From NCBI RefSeq assembly GCF_041296385.1, contig NC_091016.1, positions 19,319,497 through 19,383,496 on the forward strand: a stretch of DNA of 64,000 nt. The letters are read 5' to 3'. Under the pieces are notes generated by a model that saw only the letters and a program-made list of their open reading frames with translations, searched no databases and had not been told where the DNA came from. The position numbers were made by a program, and so were the translations under genes. This document shows positions 48,901-62,300 of the stretch, one piece after another (position 1 is the stretch's first letter; each line of letters begins with the position of its first letter). The DNA is from Aphelocoma coerulescens (Eukaryota; Chordata; Aves; Passeriformes; Corvidae).

Positions 48901-51900
48901 ATATAGCTGTGCCTGGAATACTAGTTTTCAAACTCTTCCAAAGGCAGAGGATTGTTGTCTCTAAAGACAGCTGAAAGCCACCACGCTGTTCTTTGGCGAA
49001 GCAGCCTGGTATGAGGCATTCTGCTTTGTGTTCCCCTCACAGAAAAGGGATCTGCCTACTCCTCTAACTATATCTATTGCAAGATCTGCCATTAGTGTGC
49101 AAACAGCTATGGCACGCAGTCTGTTGTAATCCAGTAAACTTACTGTTTGAACACCTGTAAACGTTTACAACAGTCAAATCAAATGCTTACAAAAAGACAA
49201 AGCAAAATCCCATACCTAAACACGCCCAAGTCCCAGAAACATCACTAGATCTTGATGTCAGGCAAACACACATCTCTCTCCCGGGCAGAGTCAAAATACA
49301 AGATCTGAACACCTTTCTCTCTCCCATCTAACCCTCATGCTTAGGAAATGCAAATTATTACCACAGCCTTTTGTTCTTTCTCCTACTTTTACTTCTATAA
49401 CAAATGAGTTCCTGATAGTATTAAATGCTTCAGATAATGAGAACAAAACCAGAACCTACTTTGGAGGACAAATACCTTCCAGCTGCCTTCATCCAAACAG
49501 AACACAGAGCCTGTACCAAAGTTAGCCCTGGTTCTGCACTTCCCACTCCTCTGTTTATCAGGGGACCTTAGATGCTCTACAATGCTCAAGTGATTTCCAC
49601 TTTCCCTGAACCCACACAAGGCAAAAAGGAAAACCGCAAGCTTACCTCTAGAATTTCTCCCACCTCTGCTGCTTCAGAGTGACCAGTTAAGACTTGAATT
49701 ACACACACACGGACACACTTTCACCCAGGTTTCTCCTCTATATCGTAACTCCCATTGAAGGGAGATTTTTGGCCATATCTTAGACAAGCACTGGGGTTTA
49801 TTTTTGCAGGAACAAGTCAAACAGGAACACACCTGCCCCTTCCAAGTGAGCAGCACACAGAGCACTCTGTGCTAAACTGTAGGTATTTCAGGTCCTTCAG
49901 AGAGAAATGCCATGTTTAAGAGGCACAGACTGCTGTCTCTTACTCACCTCCTTTTTAAAAGGAGGACCTGACATGCAAACTTAAGGAAATCACACTTAAA
50001 ATAGCATCAGAAGGAAAGAGATGCATCATAGCAATGGGAAGTGTTCTGTGAATGGTGTGAATGAGGTCTTCCTTCGCATCACCTCTACCCAGAGCAGGAC
50101 GTTCTGTCAAGCCTCATTCCCAAACAACCTCTGCCTAGACTTGAGGATCAGAGATGATAAAGTCACTAATATTCTGCCAGAAGAACCTTTAAGTAAAAAG
50201 GTAGCAGCAGCCTGGCAGCAGTTTTACTGTCATCACAGAAATCCATTCAAGAGCAACACTCAGTAAACAAAAGGCTGGAAGGCAAATGTGAGATTTCTCC
50301 CCTTACACTTTCCTACATATACCAGAAATTCTTACACAAGAGAGAGGTAGGGAAGGAAGTCACTATGAGGCCAGGAAGAGTTCCACACTTGCAGAAACCA
50401 GTCTTGTCAGCAGCTGTTGAATGTCTTTGCCACGTAACACGTAATGAGACAGACAGGAGCTCATTTTCTTTGGCCACATTTCAGATTTCCTGCAAGAAGA
50501 AAAAAGCTTGCACAGGAACATTATCAACCAGGTCATACTACTCCTCACTGCTCAAAGCAGTCTTTTCAAGTTTTGGGGCAATTTTAACTCCAGGTTATGA
50601 AGAGAGGGGCCTCAAAATTGCTTAGTTCTTTTAAGTCCTGCAAAACCAGGATTGGAGAGTGCCTTATCAGTGCCCCAAGCAAAATAAAAAGATAGAAGCA
50701 TTTCATCCTTGTCAGGAATCGGGGAGTCTGCAAAGCCCTCAAGATCCACAGGAAAGAAAGCTTCACTGGATTTTTATAATTTATTATTGTTCTAAGTGAA
50801 GGCAGGCCCAAGAAGGAAACACAACACACTATTTCTGGCTTTTGCAGAATGGTCCTGCAGTATCACAGCTTGTGTTTCTTGTCTGAAGTAGGGTTAATCA
50901 ACCAGCTAGCCTCTTCCCAGAACTATGTCAGAGCCTTCCCAGCCACCTCATCCTTACACCTGGCAATTGTGTCCTGAACTGCAGCTTCACCTGTTCATCC
51001 ACTGATGATCTGCTGACTTTTTTCCTACAGCTCTGGCAGAAATCTGTAGAGACAAGCTTGCCCTGTAAAAATAAGGCTGTGGCAGTGACCACAGCCAACC
51101 CCACAGCCCCACGTAAGGCCACTTTTTCTAACAGAGCCACGAGACATGCATGTCATTACAAAAGTTCTTCTAACATCCCTGGAGAGCATAAGTAAAATGC
51201 TTTTACACTCCACAAACACACCATCCATTCTTTTCCTCTTCCCAAAGCTGTGTTTTGCTGAAATGGTAGCAAGGAAGTATTTCAGTATTTTTGAGTACAC
51301 CCACAGGATGAGATCACAGCATGGGTGACATGAACTCTAATCCAGCTCATGTCATGCAAACATCACAGCACCACTGCTGGCCCAAGCTACAGCCTACGAG
51401 CAGAGATTCTGAGTCTCCAGGAACACACAGTGCAGTCTGTTGTGCACTGCAATCTCCTTGCTACCTTCTTTACCTCAGGCACCACCCCATGCCAGGCAAA
51501 AGATCACTGTAGTGACACATTTTCCTGTGCCAGCCCTTGTTTGAGCATCCCAGGCTACTGCACTACTACAAAATTGCAGCTGGTGCCAAATAGCAATGTC
51601 TCCCCTGTCTCTAGCTGTGCTGTAACCAATGGCCTTGTTCCCTACAGATAAGTTATCTGTGTTCACACACCAAGTGTCTCAAGGAGGAGCAGCCAAAATA
51701 TAGGAGGCTAAACTCTCCCAGAGCCATCCAAAGTGATACAGGAGGGAACAGCATGAAAGCTAAAACAGCAAGCCAAAGTCTACTGTTTTAAAGCTGCAGA
51801 GGACTTGCTTAACCTTCATGGGATTTTTAAGAATTCACCTCACGTGTTTTTCAAATCAAAGGCTTTGTGAGAAGCAATTTCTAGCATTCACACCAACATT

Positions 51901-52451
51901 CTACCAAAATGGTCTTAATATAAGTTAGAAGAGCCCCAGTCTCCATCACCCCAACAGAATGATCCTCTCATCTCAGTTCTTCAGCTACAGCTTTAGAAGT
52001 TGACCAGCTTCTAGCAGGTTTCTGCCTGATATTTGAACACCAAGGAGAACATCACAGAAGTCCAGATACACAATACCCAATTCATTAATTCCCAAGCCAT
52101 TTCAGAAGCCAAAACCTCAAGTTTCTAGCAGAAGGTGGATTTTTGCTTAGCTTGCTGTCTTTTCAAAGTCATGGAAAGACATTTGGCACCCAGAATTCCA
52201 TTAAATGAGACATTTCCTGTCTTCTCTTTAATAGGAGTAAATTTAAGGCTTTCAAGTGTCCAAGTGGTATGCGTGACACTCTACTTGGCACCTTCCAAAA
52301 TCAACAGAACTCTTTTGCCACCTCTACAAAGAGAGATGCTCATCAACAGCTGGTCACTGTGCTGCAGAAACTTAACACAAGGAATGAAAGATGGGTTATG
52401 TGACTTGGCTGACAGACTATGAAAATAACTCCAAAAGGACAGCAAAGACCA
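48901..52451. other. Intergenic sequence between the putative LTR and the YPEL5 3' end
   Basis: No coding or RNA gene is recognised; open frames are under about 100 codons and match no family. Confidence 0.55.
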
Positions 52452-52469
52452 GTTCAGGACAAAACATAC

Positions 52470-52475
52470 TTTATT
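52470..52475 (-). terminator. YPEL5: YPEL5 distal polyadenylation signal (AATAAA)
   Basis: The plus strand reads TTTATT, preceded in the sense direction by ACATTAC. It is the first canonical signal I find after the stop-proximal one. Cleavage is expected near 52450. Confidence 0.5.
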
Positions 52476-54330
52476 GTAATGTCAGAAGTACAAGAAAAGT
52501 ACTGCAGAGAACCATGCTAATGGCGCTTCCAGGTCTGTGAAGGACAGAAGTACAAGATAATGGGGTACTACTGTACTCAGTGCAAAAACTGATTCATTTG
52601 AGGCACAAGTACACTATTGTTTAAGCAGCTTGATTCAAGCACAGCTCTGGTATGTGATCTACTCTGTTTTCTTTCTATGTGACATTTCTAGAACAAAGCT
52701 ACCTTTACATGAAAGAGGCAGTCGATTCAAGTCAGGGGTGTCCAATTTGCCACTTGGTAACCAAAAAGAATTGAGAAAAATACTCTGCATAGTCACCCTC
52801 CACATCTTAGTTTCAGATATGGAGCTGTGGCCAGAGAAGAGAAGTTATTCTGAAAGGTCAGAACCCAGATCTGTTTGGTTGGGTGGGGTTCCCCCCCTTT
52901 CCTACGTCTGTGGGTAACATTTCACGTTGACCACAATTTACCCAATAAGAAAAAAAACCACAACCAACTCATATCCTGGATAAGAAATCATACATATCTA
53001 ACATTCAAATAAATTTCAGCCCTTGAGATCTTAACTTATGGCTTAAGACACAATGAAAGTATTTGGGCACCCTTGAGTGAAGTTAATGAAGAGCATTTTT
53101 GCTAAAAAAGGCAAGCAAGCAAGATCACTGTTTTAAACAGAGCTGACCTCTACAAGAACAAAGCAGGAATCCAAGTCACTAGTTACTACTAGGCTGACAT
53201 GTACTGCTGCCCAGAAAGATAAAAATGTAACATCACAATGAAAAGGTTCAACAAAGTTGAAAGTTAAAGGTTTCAACACCAGAAGCAGCATTTGAAAACA
53301 AGCTGTTCAAGTTAATCTTTTCAAGAGATGCAGATTGCATAACTAGGCATGAACAAACATGCTGGCAATCTTCTCCTTTTACACAGCAGCTGTGTTTAAC
53401 ATAGGAAGTTCTGGGTTTAAAGAAAGCTACTTGAAGAAGAATTAAGATTTGCAATTCCCTGTCTAACTTAATGAGATTAGTAGAGAAACGAAAAAAAATG
53501 ACTACTGAAACAGTAGTTTCTCAGTGGACCCCTATCATTACAAACACAGCTGGATTTGTAAGCAATGCAAGACTAAACAGACAGCTATTACTTTATATTA
53601 TTACTATGCTCATAAGTTACATCTGTTAAAGTTAAAAAAAGCCAAGCAGTTCTGCCCTATTTCAAGAATAGTTTCCAATCAACACCAGTTTACATGGTGA
53701 ATGGGACTTCACGAATAAACAAGGAACGGTGACATCTTTGGGTCAAGAATGACAAGAAATAATGGGCTCTGTGCTACCAATCAACCTCAACAAGAATATG
53801 GCACATGGGCCAGCCCAAGCCGTACCAACACTGAACCTTTAGCACTCAGCACAAATTCGGATCTCTTTACTTAGCTAGCAAACCAGGTGAAAAGGCTGGG
53901 TAAAAAAAACCAAATCAAAAACCCAAAAATCTAACTAAAAACTTAAGCCAAAAGTTGGAATATACTTTTAAAAAAACATCTGTAGTTTTAAAATAACTTG
54001 ATGCTGACATCAGTTTGTGCAAACTAAAAAAAAAACCTCACTGAATTTCTCTCCAATGAAAGACAAATCCTGCAAATATTTTCCTTTTAGCCCACCGAAT
54101 CTGAAGACACAATCTCAAATCTAACAGATGTAAATGAAAGAGAGAAAAAGTTACAGCATCTGCACAACATTCTTTCTACAAACAGTTGCTGGAGGGAAAG
54201 TAAAATATAAAAGGAATAAAGAAAGGAAGGTTCCATCTGAAATATTCTCACAATCTTTCCCACTCTGTAGTCCATGAATCCGACTCTGATGCTAAGGTGA
54301 CAGTGTATGTAAGCAGATTTTTTTGTTGAT

Positions 54331-54336
54331 TTTATT
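54331..54336 (-). terminator. YPEL5: YPEL5 proximal AATAAA, possible alternative poly(A) signal
   Basis: This canonical hexamer lies about 50 nt downstream of the stop codon. If used, it would remove nearly the whole 3'UTR. Whether it is used cannot be told from sequence. Confidence 0.3.
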
Positions 54337-54384
54337 ATATTTGAGTTTCAATTGCAGAGAACCTGAGAAGAGACGGGAGCCTCT

Positions 54385-54609
54385 TCAGGAATTGTCGGAT
54401 GGAACATGCTCCTCGAAGCCTTCGCTCTCCCGCACCAAGGCTCTTTCCAGGATAACGCGGCCTTCCTTGTAGCGCTGGCTGTCTTCAGTGGCAAACTCAT
54501 AGATCCAGCCCAGTTTGCTGTTGCAGTTCTTGCAGCTCACGTCCCGAACCATGTGGCGGCCAGTGAGCATGACCCGGTCCTGAACTTCGCTGTACTGCAG
54601 ATTCACCAC
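54385..54609 (-). CDS. YPEL5: YPEL5 coding exon, C-terminal part
   Basis: After the acceptor tttgtcccag (AG at 54611-54610) the exon opens [15 protein letters not shown] and ends EEHVPSDNS with TGA at 54387-54385. It encodes 74 residues including the second zinc-ligand pair, C73/C76. A possible ATG in the preceding intron is not used, because the intronic codons are foreign to the family. Confidence 0.97.
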   Translation of the reverse strand: MVNLQYSEVQDRVMLTGRHMVRDVSCKNCNSKLGWIYEFATEDSQRYKEGRVILERALVRESEGFEEHVPSDNS

Positions 54610-56316
54610 CTGGGACAAACACACAGCGCACAGGGAACACAAAGGGTTAGTCTGCCTACAGGAACTCTGGTAAATAAATGACTATCAGCATGCTAGAAGG
54701 AAAGAGCCTGTGGCACTGCACACGAACTGAAAACTGCACTGTAAAAAATCCCCTTCTTGAGAAGGTAGCACCTTAAAGATGCGTTTCACAATGATGTAAA
54801 ACCCTCGCGTTTTAACTGAGAGACATGAATTGCTATCACATAATGTGCAAAAGTGCTGTGTTCAGCTCTGGGTGAGAAACTCCCAGCGAACTGCTTGTAC
54901 ATTTATATTAATCCAGTTGTAATGTATGTAACCCATTTCTAGCAGCCGATGTGATCACCAAGTCCCAGAACTCAGAACCAAAATATTAAAAGAGGTAGTT
55001 CTTTAAAAATCTTGTGGTGCTTTCAAAATAATTATCTAAGAAAAAGCCAGGGTCAGTGGCTCAGAATGCAGACATGAAACATGCACCTTTTGGTGTGCTG
55101 TATCAGCAGTTTAAAATATACTTTTAACTTCTTTTGCAGCACCACCAGAAAATCAAGATGTATAATTCGTTGAAAAGTTGATTTCATAACTACATCCAAA
55201 CTGCTGATATGCAGATTCTAAAAGATGGGACTGCACTGCTTTCGCGGCTTTGCACCTGACTGCTTCAGAGGTACAGCTTCAGACTGCAGAAATGCAAAAA
55301 CAAACTGCTGTGATTCAACCCCACTACTTAACATGAAAAAAATCTTAACCCCAGGATCCAGTGCTTATTGGATGAGAAAGAAATCTCTCACTACAGCAAG
55401 ATTCAGGATAGCAGAAGTCCCAGAGCAAAACACAGTTAAGACATTACTGACGCCCCTATCAAGTCTGCCCATGGCCAAATGGCTTCCAAGAAAAAAACAA
55501 AACTGAAATACACCAAGCATTACATGACCAGGAACTTTGTGAGAAAGCAAAGGACAATCACAATTTTTTCAATTAATCTAATAGACAGGTCTTCATGGCA
55601 GGTTCATAAATAATCCTACAATTCACTCCAAAGTTATGACTTCTGTATTTCAATCTATTGAATCTGCTCAATTAAAAACTATTAAACTAAACCAGAGTAT
55701 TACTGCCTGTAAAAGAGATTGTGGTTGACTGTGGCAACTTAAATTGCCAGACTACTGTTAGCTTAAATGCATTTCAGAAATTAAACCGAGTATTATCTAG
55801 ACTTTTTTTTTTAACTGCATAAAAGTGAAAACACCTTTGGAACCCTCTGACAGACACCGGGCACTCTCAGAGTGAATTTGAGGTTCATATTACAGAAGTC
55901 TCCAAAGTTAAAACTCCATCGATCTTGGCTTGATGCTTCTATATACATAATCTTCTTTATTTTGTCTTTCAGTATTGCAGAAAAAACTAATTTAGATAAG
56001 TTTCCCATCAACAGTAAATGTCAAATTTGACTTCAAAGACAATTGAACAAAATAAAAATAAAATAGTAATTATACAACACTTTAGCCAAGAAGTTTTTTC
56101 GATCTCGTGACAGATTCATATCCCACAAACTCATTTTTCAGAAGTGAAGAGCAGTTTTTCCAGCTTCTTACCAACCTTGTTAAAAAGAAAGGCCCTTCCC
56201 GTGGCCCCTGTAAAGCGAGTGGAGATGAGCTCGGAGCGGTTGGTCAGAATCGTGTCGCAGTTTGCGCAGGAGAACAGGCGAGTGCCACCAATATGATCCA
56301 AAAAAATTCTTCCCAT
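54385..56316 (-). CDS. YPEL5: Yippee-like 5 protein, two coding exons
   Basis: YPEL5 is a small zinc-binding Yippee-domain protein. It associates with the CTLH/GID E3 ubiquitin ligase through WDR26/RANBP9-type subunits and has been linked to cell-cycle structures. Joining 56316-56176 and 54609-54385 gives exactly 121 residues, the length of human YPEL5, and as far as I recall the sequence is essentially identical. The zinc ligands are C17-A-N-C20 and C73-K-N-C76, the family spacing C-X2-C-X52-C-X2-C. Other landmarks are [17 protein letters not shown] at the start, [10 protein letters not shown] before the second pair, GWIYEFA, and the tail EEHVPSDNS. The start ATG is the first codon of the conserved N-terminus and sits 32 nt after a splice acceptor. 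The gene lies upstream of LBH on the same strand, as in mammals. Very secure. Confidence 0.98.
54610..56175 (-). other. YPEL5: YPEL5 intron between the coding exons
   Basis: A 1566-bp phase-0 intron. Its donor is AAG/gttggt, with a second, stronger-looking gtaag four bases further in; only the first preserves the reading frame. No other gene is visible inside it. Confidence 0.85.
56176..56316 (-). CDS. YPEL5: YPEL5 coding exon with start codon
   Basis: ATG at 56316-56314 begins [11 protein letters not shown] and the exon ends FLFNK (residue 47) at 56176, before gttggt. It carries the first zinc-ligand pair, C17/C20. Confidence 0.97.
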
Positions 56317-56348
56317 TTTTAGAGCTTATGTAAGTTTATACTCAAGAC
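56317..56348 (-). other. YPEL5: YPEL5 5'UTR part of the first coding exon
   Basis: The acceptor ttttgctttcag (AG at 56350-56349) precedes 32 nt of leader before the ATG. A pyrimidine-rich tract upstream of the AG supports it. Confidence 0.75.
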
Positions 56349-59300
56349 CTGAAAGCAAAAAGAAACATCATACACATGTCAAAAAAGCATTACAGCAAAA
56401 AAATTCAAACCCCATCCCATATATACAGCAGAATATTCTTCAAACCAATTCAGCTAATGATTGCTCAAAGTCATTCCCTCATTGGTGAATTACTGAACTT
56501 ACAGTCTGCCTTCACCCTCTCATCAAGACAAGTTCTTTCCCAAAGTGACCATTTTACCAGTAAGATGACTTAAATACAAACTAATTACATTAAATGTGAA
56601 ATACACGAACTGAAACCTTTAAAATACAGTTCAGACCTCTGCAGACCCCCTACTGGCCACTACAGTTCTTAAACTCAGAAGCTTCCACTTCCTTTAATAC
56701 AATACTGAAATTCCATTTCAGTACATTCCCAACAACTCACTCATCTTAGTCAGCACTAAGAAATGAAGCACTGAGAATTAGACTGAGTCACCAAGACAAT
56801 TATAGCTTAATTTTCCCAAGTCACCCCCACTTTTTATAATACATATTTATTATGTCACTTCCCCATAGCTTTACACAATTTATGACACATGATCACACAA
56901 CACCACCACCCAGAATGTTGGTATAGCACCCTGGCTGCTGTATTTGACTTGACGCTTCTTGGTTCCATCTACACACCAACATAGGAAAGGCTTGGATGCT
57001 ATTTCACATAATAAACAACCCACCCAGTTTTTACACCAGACAGTTTTATATGCAAGTGTTTAAAGCTGTCTAATCCAAATACAAAATACTGTGTCATTTA
57101 TCCAAGCTTCACTGCTAATATACCTGAGCAACTCCAATGAGCAAAAAAACAGAGCTTAAAAACTTTATAGATGACCTGCAGCGCCTGATAAATCTTCATT
57201 GCTTAAGAAAATTGAAGTGTCTTACAACTTCACACCAACTAATATAAATTACTCTAAGTTAACTAGTGAGTAGGCACAGAACATATAGCCAAAAACCTAA
57301 ATCACGAAGGATGATATAACATGACAAAGGAATTGAATTATGATGTTATTTCCCTTTCAACTGCAGAAGTTCTATGACTAAACATCTAAAGTTAAACTAG
57401 TTAAATGTACCTCCATTTTTGCTTCAGATCTGGAATCAGAAAAATGTATTGTCTCTGCTTTTGTCATGCAGAGCAACGCAAAGAAAATCTGACACACTGC
57501 AATATTAGAATTGTGTGGGTTTTACTTTTCAGAGCAGGAGACTGTTCCGTTCATAGACAAATCAATCAAATTTTGTGCTCATCTAATTGAATATTCTAAG
57601 TCAAACACCACTAAGAAGCACAAATACATAATTTAAACTCATTTCAAGTTTTAGGGGATCAGTTTCTTAAAGCCAACACTTGACATGCACAAAGCAAATG
57701 GACTAAAACTTGCACCTGCACACACAGAGTTTAACACATCATTTTTACATGTAAAAATCAGAAGCCACTGACATAATGATTTTTTCAATTGCTTTATTTC
57801 ACACTTTGTTTTCTTACAGTATGTGGTAACAAAAAGGTTTCCTAATATTGAACAGTGATTCTAGATCAGGTTCCTTACCTTCAGATTTTTCAAATCACTA
57901 TTAATCTTCTGTATCCCATCTGAAGGATACATAAAAATTAAAAGCAATGTATCTTCCTTTTAAAGGTGATGTAATAGCCATTTCTCTTTTTCAAAGGACA
58001 AATAAAACAGGTCTGAGTGTTAGAGGTGGGATTCCACTCAAAATACAGAAAGCATTTTCATTAGACTTCTCTAAGCTTTATACATTTCCAATATGCCTTT
58101 ATCTTTCCTAGCAAGCAAAGGCAAAAAAAAAAAAAAATAAAATGGGAATAGTGGCAGAATGAAGGAAAATCAACAGACAATAAGTGTGAATAAACAAGTA
58201 TCAGTCATAGTCTCCAGCCAGAAACCACAAATACAAGCAATTAAGGCAATTGTAACAGATATGCCCATAAGGCACTTGGCCTAGCTCCATGTGCCATCCT
58301 TACTAATTTTGGATAATGTTATATTTGTGCTGATTATATTGTGGATTCAAAACAATCAACTGATCGTAAGTTACAGTAAATGTGGAATCAGCATCCAAAG
58401 GGGTACTTCTTTCAGAGTAAACACAATGCTCATCCTGTCACTACTTTTAGAAGCTAAAATAAAATAAATCCAAACCCATCCCTATCTCACAGAGAGCAAC
58501 ACAAACACGGAGCTTGGTGGCCAGAACAAGTCCTAGACACAGACTGACCCTGCACAGCATGACATTTTGAAAAATGCACCTAAACACTTCAAATGCAAGT
58601 GCACCACCTGCCTAAAATCATAATTCATGTCAGTGCCCTCAGGAAAGCAGTAACCCAGAGATACTTAAAATAAAAATTAAATACTTCAGAAGGGAGGCAG
58701 CATGAGTGCAATTCTTGCAAGCAAGTTAAAAGTCACAGCAAAATACAAATTTATTACTTCTGGATATGGCATTATGGCATGGACTGAAGTCTTGAGTCCC
58801 AAACATTAAAATAAATGCACAAATATTCAAAGATGTAAAGCTGAAAAATCTGCCTAGTAATACAAGGCCTAAAATCCTGAATTATTTATTCTACCTTAAA
58901 GAGCTAAAAGTAACCTAAAGTTGCAGCAGAATCTAACAAACCAACTGATACTGGAACACATTTTTTTCAGAATACAGTGCATAAGGAAATGTATATTCTT
59001 GAAATGATACACATTTAAAAATTAAAGAAATTAAATTCTACAGTCAGCACTGTAACAGCCAAAACAATGTAGATTTTGCATGTGTTTTCTTAAGAAACCA
59101 CTAAAATACTGTAACCTTACTAGAGTGTCTAACTTTGAAAAAGCAACCTCTACACTTAACTACCAGTGAAAATACGTAGCAGGCTGCAGCTACCTCCATC
59201 CTCAGTTCTGATTGTTGAATTCAATGAATTTGTAAGGGTCCAGCTGAAGCATTATGAAACCAGTCACCTTACATCACTCTTTATGTTACTGCTCACAGCA

Positions 59301-62300
59301 GTAAAAAGTAGGAAAAAATTACAAAATGACTTCTAGTAATGCAGACTTAAAATACCACTTTATCATGGATTTTCTAAAAACCTAAATGGAAATTTTGCTT
59401 TTTCCTCTCCTGTAAAATAGAGAAGCTAATTTCAACTTGGAATCATTTCACACTCTCCCCTCCCTTTTTCTTCCCCCAAGCTAAAAACATAGCATTCACT
59501 TATAAGACCAAATCAGAAGGTACTTGCTGTGGATAAAGATTCCTCTCTCCTTATGTAAGGATCCTGAATCCTGTAGGGTATACTTACTCCACACAGGAAA
59601 AAAACAAAGCACAACAGAACAAGGGAAAGCAATTTTCCATTGTCCTCAGGCTCCTGCCCTGACAAAGTCACCCAAGTTAACCATGTAGATTTTTCTCCTA
59701 TAGTTTCACTACCAATCGAAAAGGAGCAGGCGTCTATTTATGTTCACACATGCATAAATGATCTGAAAAAGCCATTTACAGGCAGCTTTGATAGGCAGTG
59801 GGAGGGCTCTCTTAAATGAGGAGAAGCCAAAGAATTGTGAAACATGAAAGCATTTCTAAAGCTTAAGATTCTCCAAACAGGGGGTGGAAAATGCAGTAAG
59901 TGCACTTGGCCATTCGTCCACCATTTACATTTAAAACCACAGAAAATAACTTCCACTGGTCCAGAGAACCAGTCAGGTTTCCTAGTGCTACTTACAGTCC
60001 CTGAAAGTGACACTACTGTATCACACCAATTCCATCATGTTACCAGCAGAATTTTCAGAGGTAGTGGACAGGGATCTTGGTTATTCACAAAACCAAATGC
60101 TGAGGAAAACGGATTTTTTTTTGGCTCGTGATTTCACTTTTAAAATCAGCTGAGCATTCTTCACTGGGTACGTATCAGTGATGAAGTTCTAGTGCTCTTG
60201 CCTTGATGCAAATTACCAAACACGAGTCATAATATTAAATGAATGGCTGCACTGTAAGAAAGGCAGATTTATTTACTTTCACTAATGGATATGAAGTATT
60301 TACTGCTTGTCAAATCTTCCCAGTTCCAAGAGAGGGGTACTTTCATGAACTGAGAGCTAATGACACTGCCATTATTCAGCACCCAGATCACCTTCCTGAG
60401 AGGACCTTTAGGAGAAGAATCAATGATAGCTCATATCACCTAGCAAGTCAGGCCTGCTACCAGTGCATGGTTTTCAGAGTACATTATTCTGACAGCACAA
60501 ACCTTGATACTACTTTTCAATCATACTGTGAAACACTTCCTCCCTGCATGCTTCTCCCAGGGAGTGCATGGACAGACAGGAGACACAGACACTGTAGCTG
60601 AGTGCTATAATGTGTATTCCCAGAGCAGTAGCTCCCAAACTTCCCAAACACCTTTAGCGTTGATTTCAGCAACACTGAGCAACAACCATATCAAAGGGCT
60701 AATTAATATTCAATAGCTTAAATTTGACCACTGTCTGTACACACACCTGAAGCACCACTTGGTTGGTATTTGTACTACCTCATCTGCCTACCTTCACAAG
60801 CAAGAAAGAATGAAAAAGTAACACAAAGAATTATTTATTAACATTTTTAAAACTAACAGTCAGTGTCTTCTTGTCCTGGAATGCATCTCTTGAAGGACAC
60901 AGGACCATCGACACTTGGGAGGGCCAGCAAGCACTTTCTCTATACACACTGGACTGTGGATATTTCACAGGAGGAGCCTCAGTGTTGCTTCAGCACCATC
61001 TACTGCGTTCACATCTACAACAGAGAACAGCTGCTAGTTAAAAGGACAAAAAACTGTGACAGCCTCTCTTTCACCATTTTACCAACTAAAAACATTTTCC
61101 TTTGTGAGCAAGTAAGCACTCTCTATCCTTTGAAAAAGGGTCATGCATTCCCCTCAGCACACTAAAACTTTCTCAAGATGTACTTACCCTCGTATCAGGC
61201 TGAAACTTCATCATTGCATCTCAGGAACTGGCTTTCAGCTTCCTCTTCTCATCTCAGAGGTGGACAAAAGAGGAAAAAGAATTCTTAGCACAGCTGCACA
61301 AGACCACGGGTTAAAGAATCATTAAGCAAAAAATAAAACTTGCTCCTTACCTTCCCAGGGTTCTGCTGTTCATTAGCAGGGGTGCATCCAAAAATACACA
61401 CGTGGTCAGTCTCTTATGAGGTCTGAGATTCAATGTCTGCCACCAGCTTCTGCGAGTGTCCAAGTAAACAGGGCCTGGCTTCTGCCTACATGCAGAATTG
61501 AAACCACCACATGTAGCCAAAAGTGGAAAGAAACTGAAATGGAACAGCATACTGTGCTCTTTAGAACCATCCAGCTACTGTACCAAATAGTAAAAGGAAC
61601 TTAATACAGTCCAATGACAGAAGAGGCTTTGGCAAAGCAACGAAAGCTGTGCCCAGATGCAGGGCACAGCACCTGACTACAAGAGGCTGCTTTGCAGGAT
61701 GCAAACATCCTTGTGCAAATTGCAGTAGTATAATTCTGTATTGCAGGTTGCAGTAGTATCATTTCCTATTGCAAACTGGCTCTTTTCCTAGGTAAGGCGT
61801 GCACTGGGATAGTGGCATTTAAATTTGTTACCATCATACTGGTGCCCTCAAACACTAATCCAGGGTACTTTGTTTCACGTTTACAAAGAGCAGAGCCACA
61901 CAGATGGGTGCTTGTTTCTCATACAGCACCCCTATCTCAGCATCTCCCACAGAGTAACTTAAACCCTCACAATACTCTTGCCAGATAACATATAAAAGTA
62001 TTCGTTTACAAATGGTATCAGACTCAGATTAATTTTCTTTCCCACCACTACACAGAGTCCAAAACCAGCAACTATACCTGTCTCCCTGCTTCTTTTTCCC
62101 CTTCCTTTTCCTCCTATCCCCTTCCTAATTCCTCTGCTGTTTTCAAGAAAGCTGTAGTTTCTTGTTTTGTAATAAATTTATTCTTATAGTACTTAAGTAG
62201 TTGAGATGACTTTTGTCTATGAATCCATTCTGCAAGTTTCTGAAAGCTAAACTACACATTTTTTGTTTTCATTAATTTTAGTGCAGAAATGATGCAAAAC

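Larger units (their letters stand above)
52452..54384 (-). other. YPEL5: YPEL5 3' untranslated region
   Basis: The region runs from the base after the YPEL5 stop codon to about 20 nt past AATAAA at 52475-52470, about 1.9 kb. A second AATAAA lies only about 50 nt after the stop (54336-54331) and could give a very short 3'UTR form. The distal end is inferred from the signal. Confidence 0.55.
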
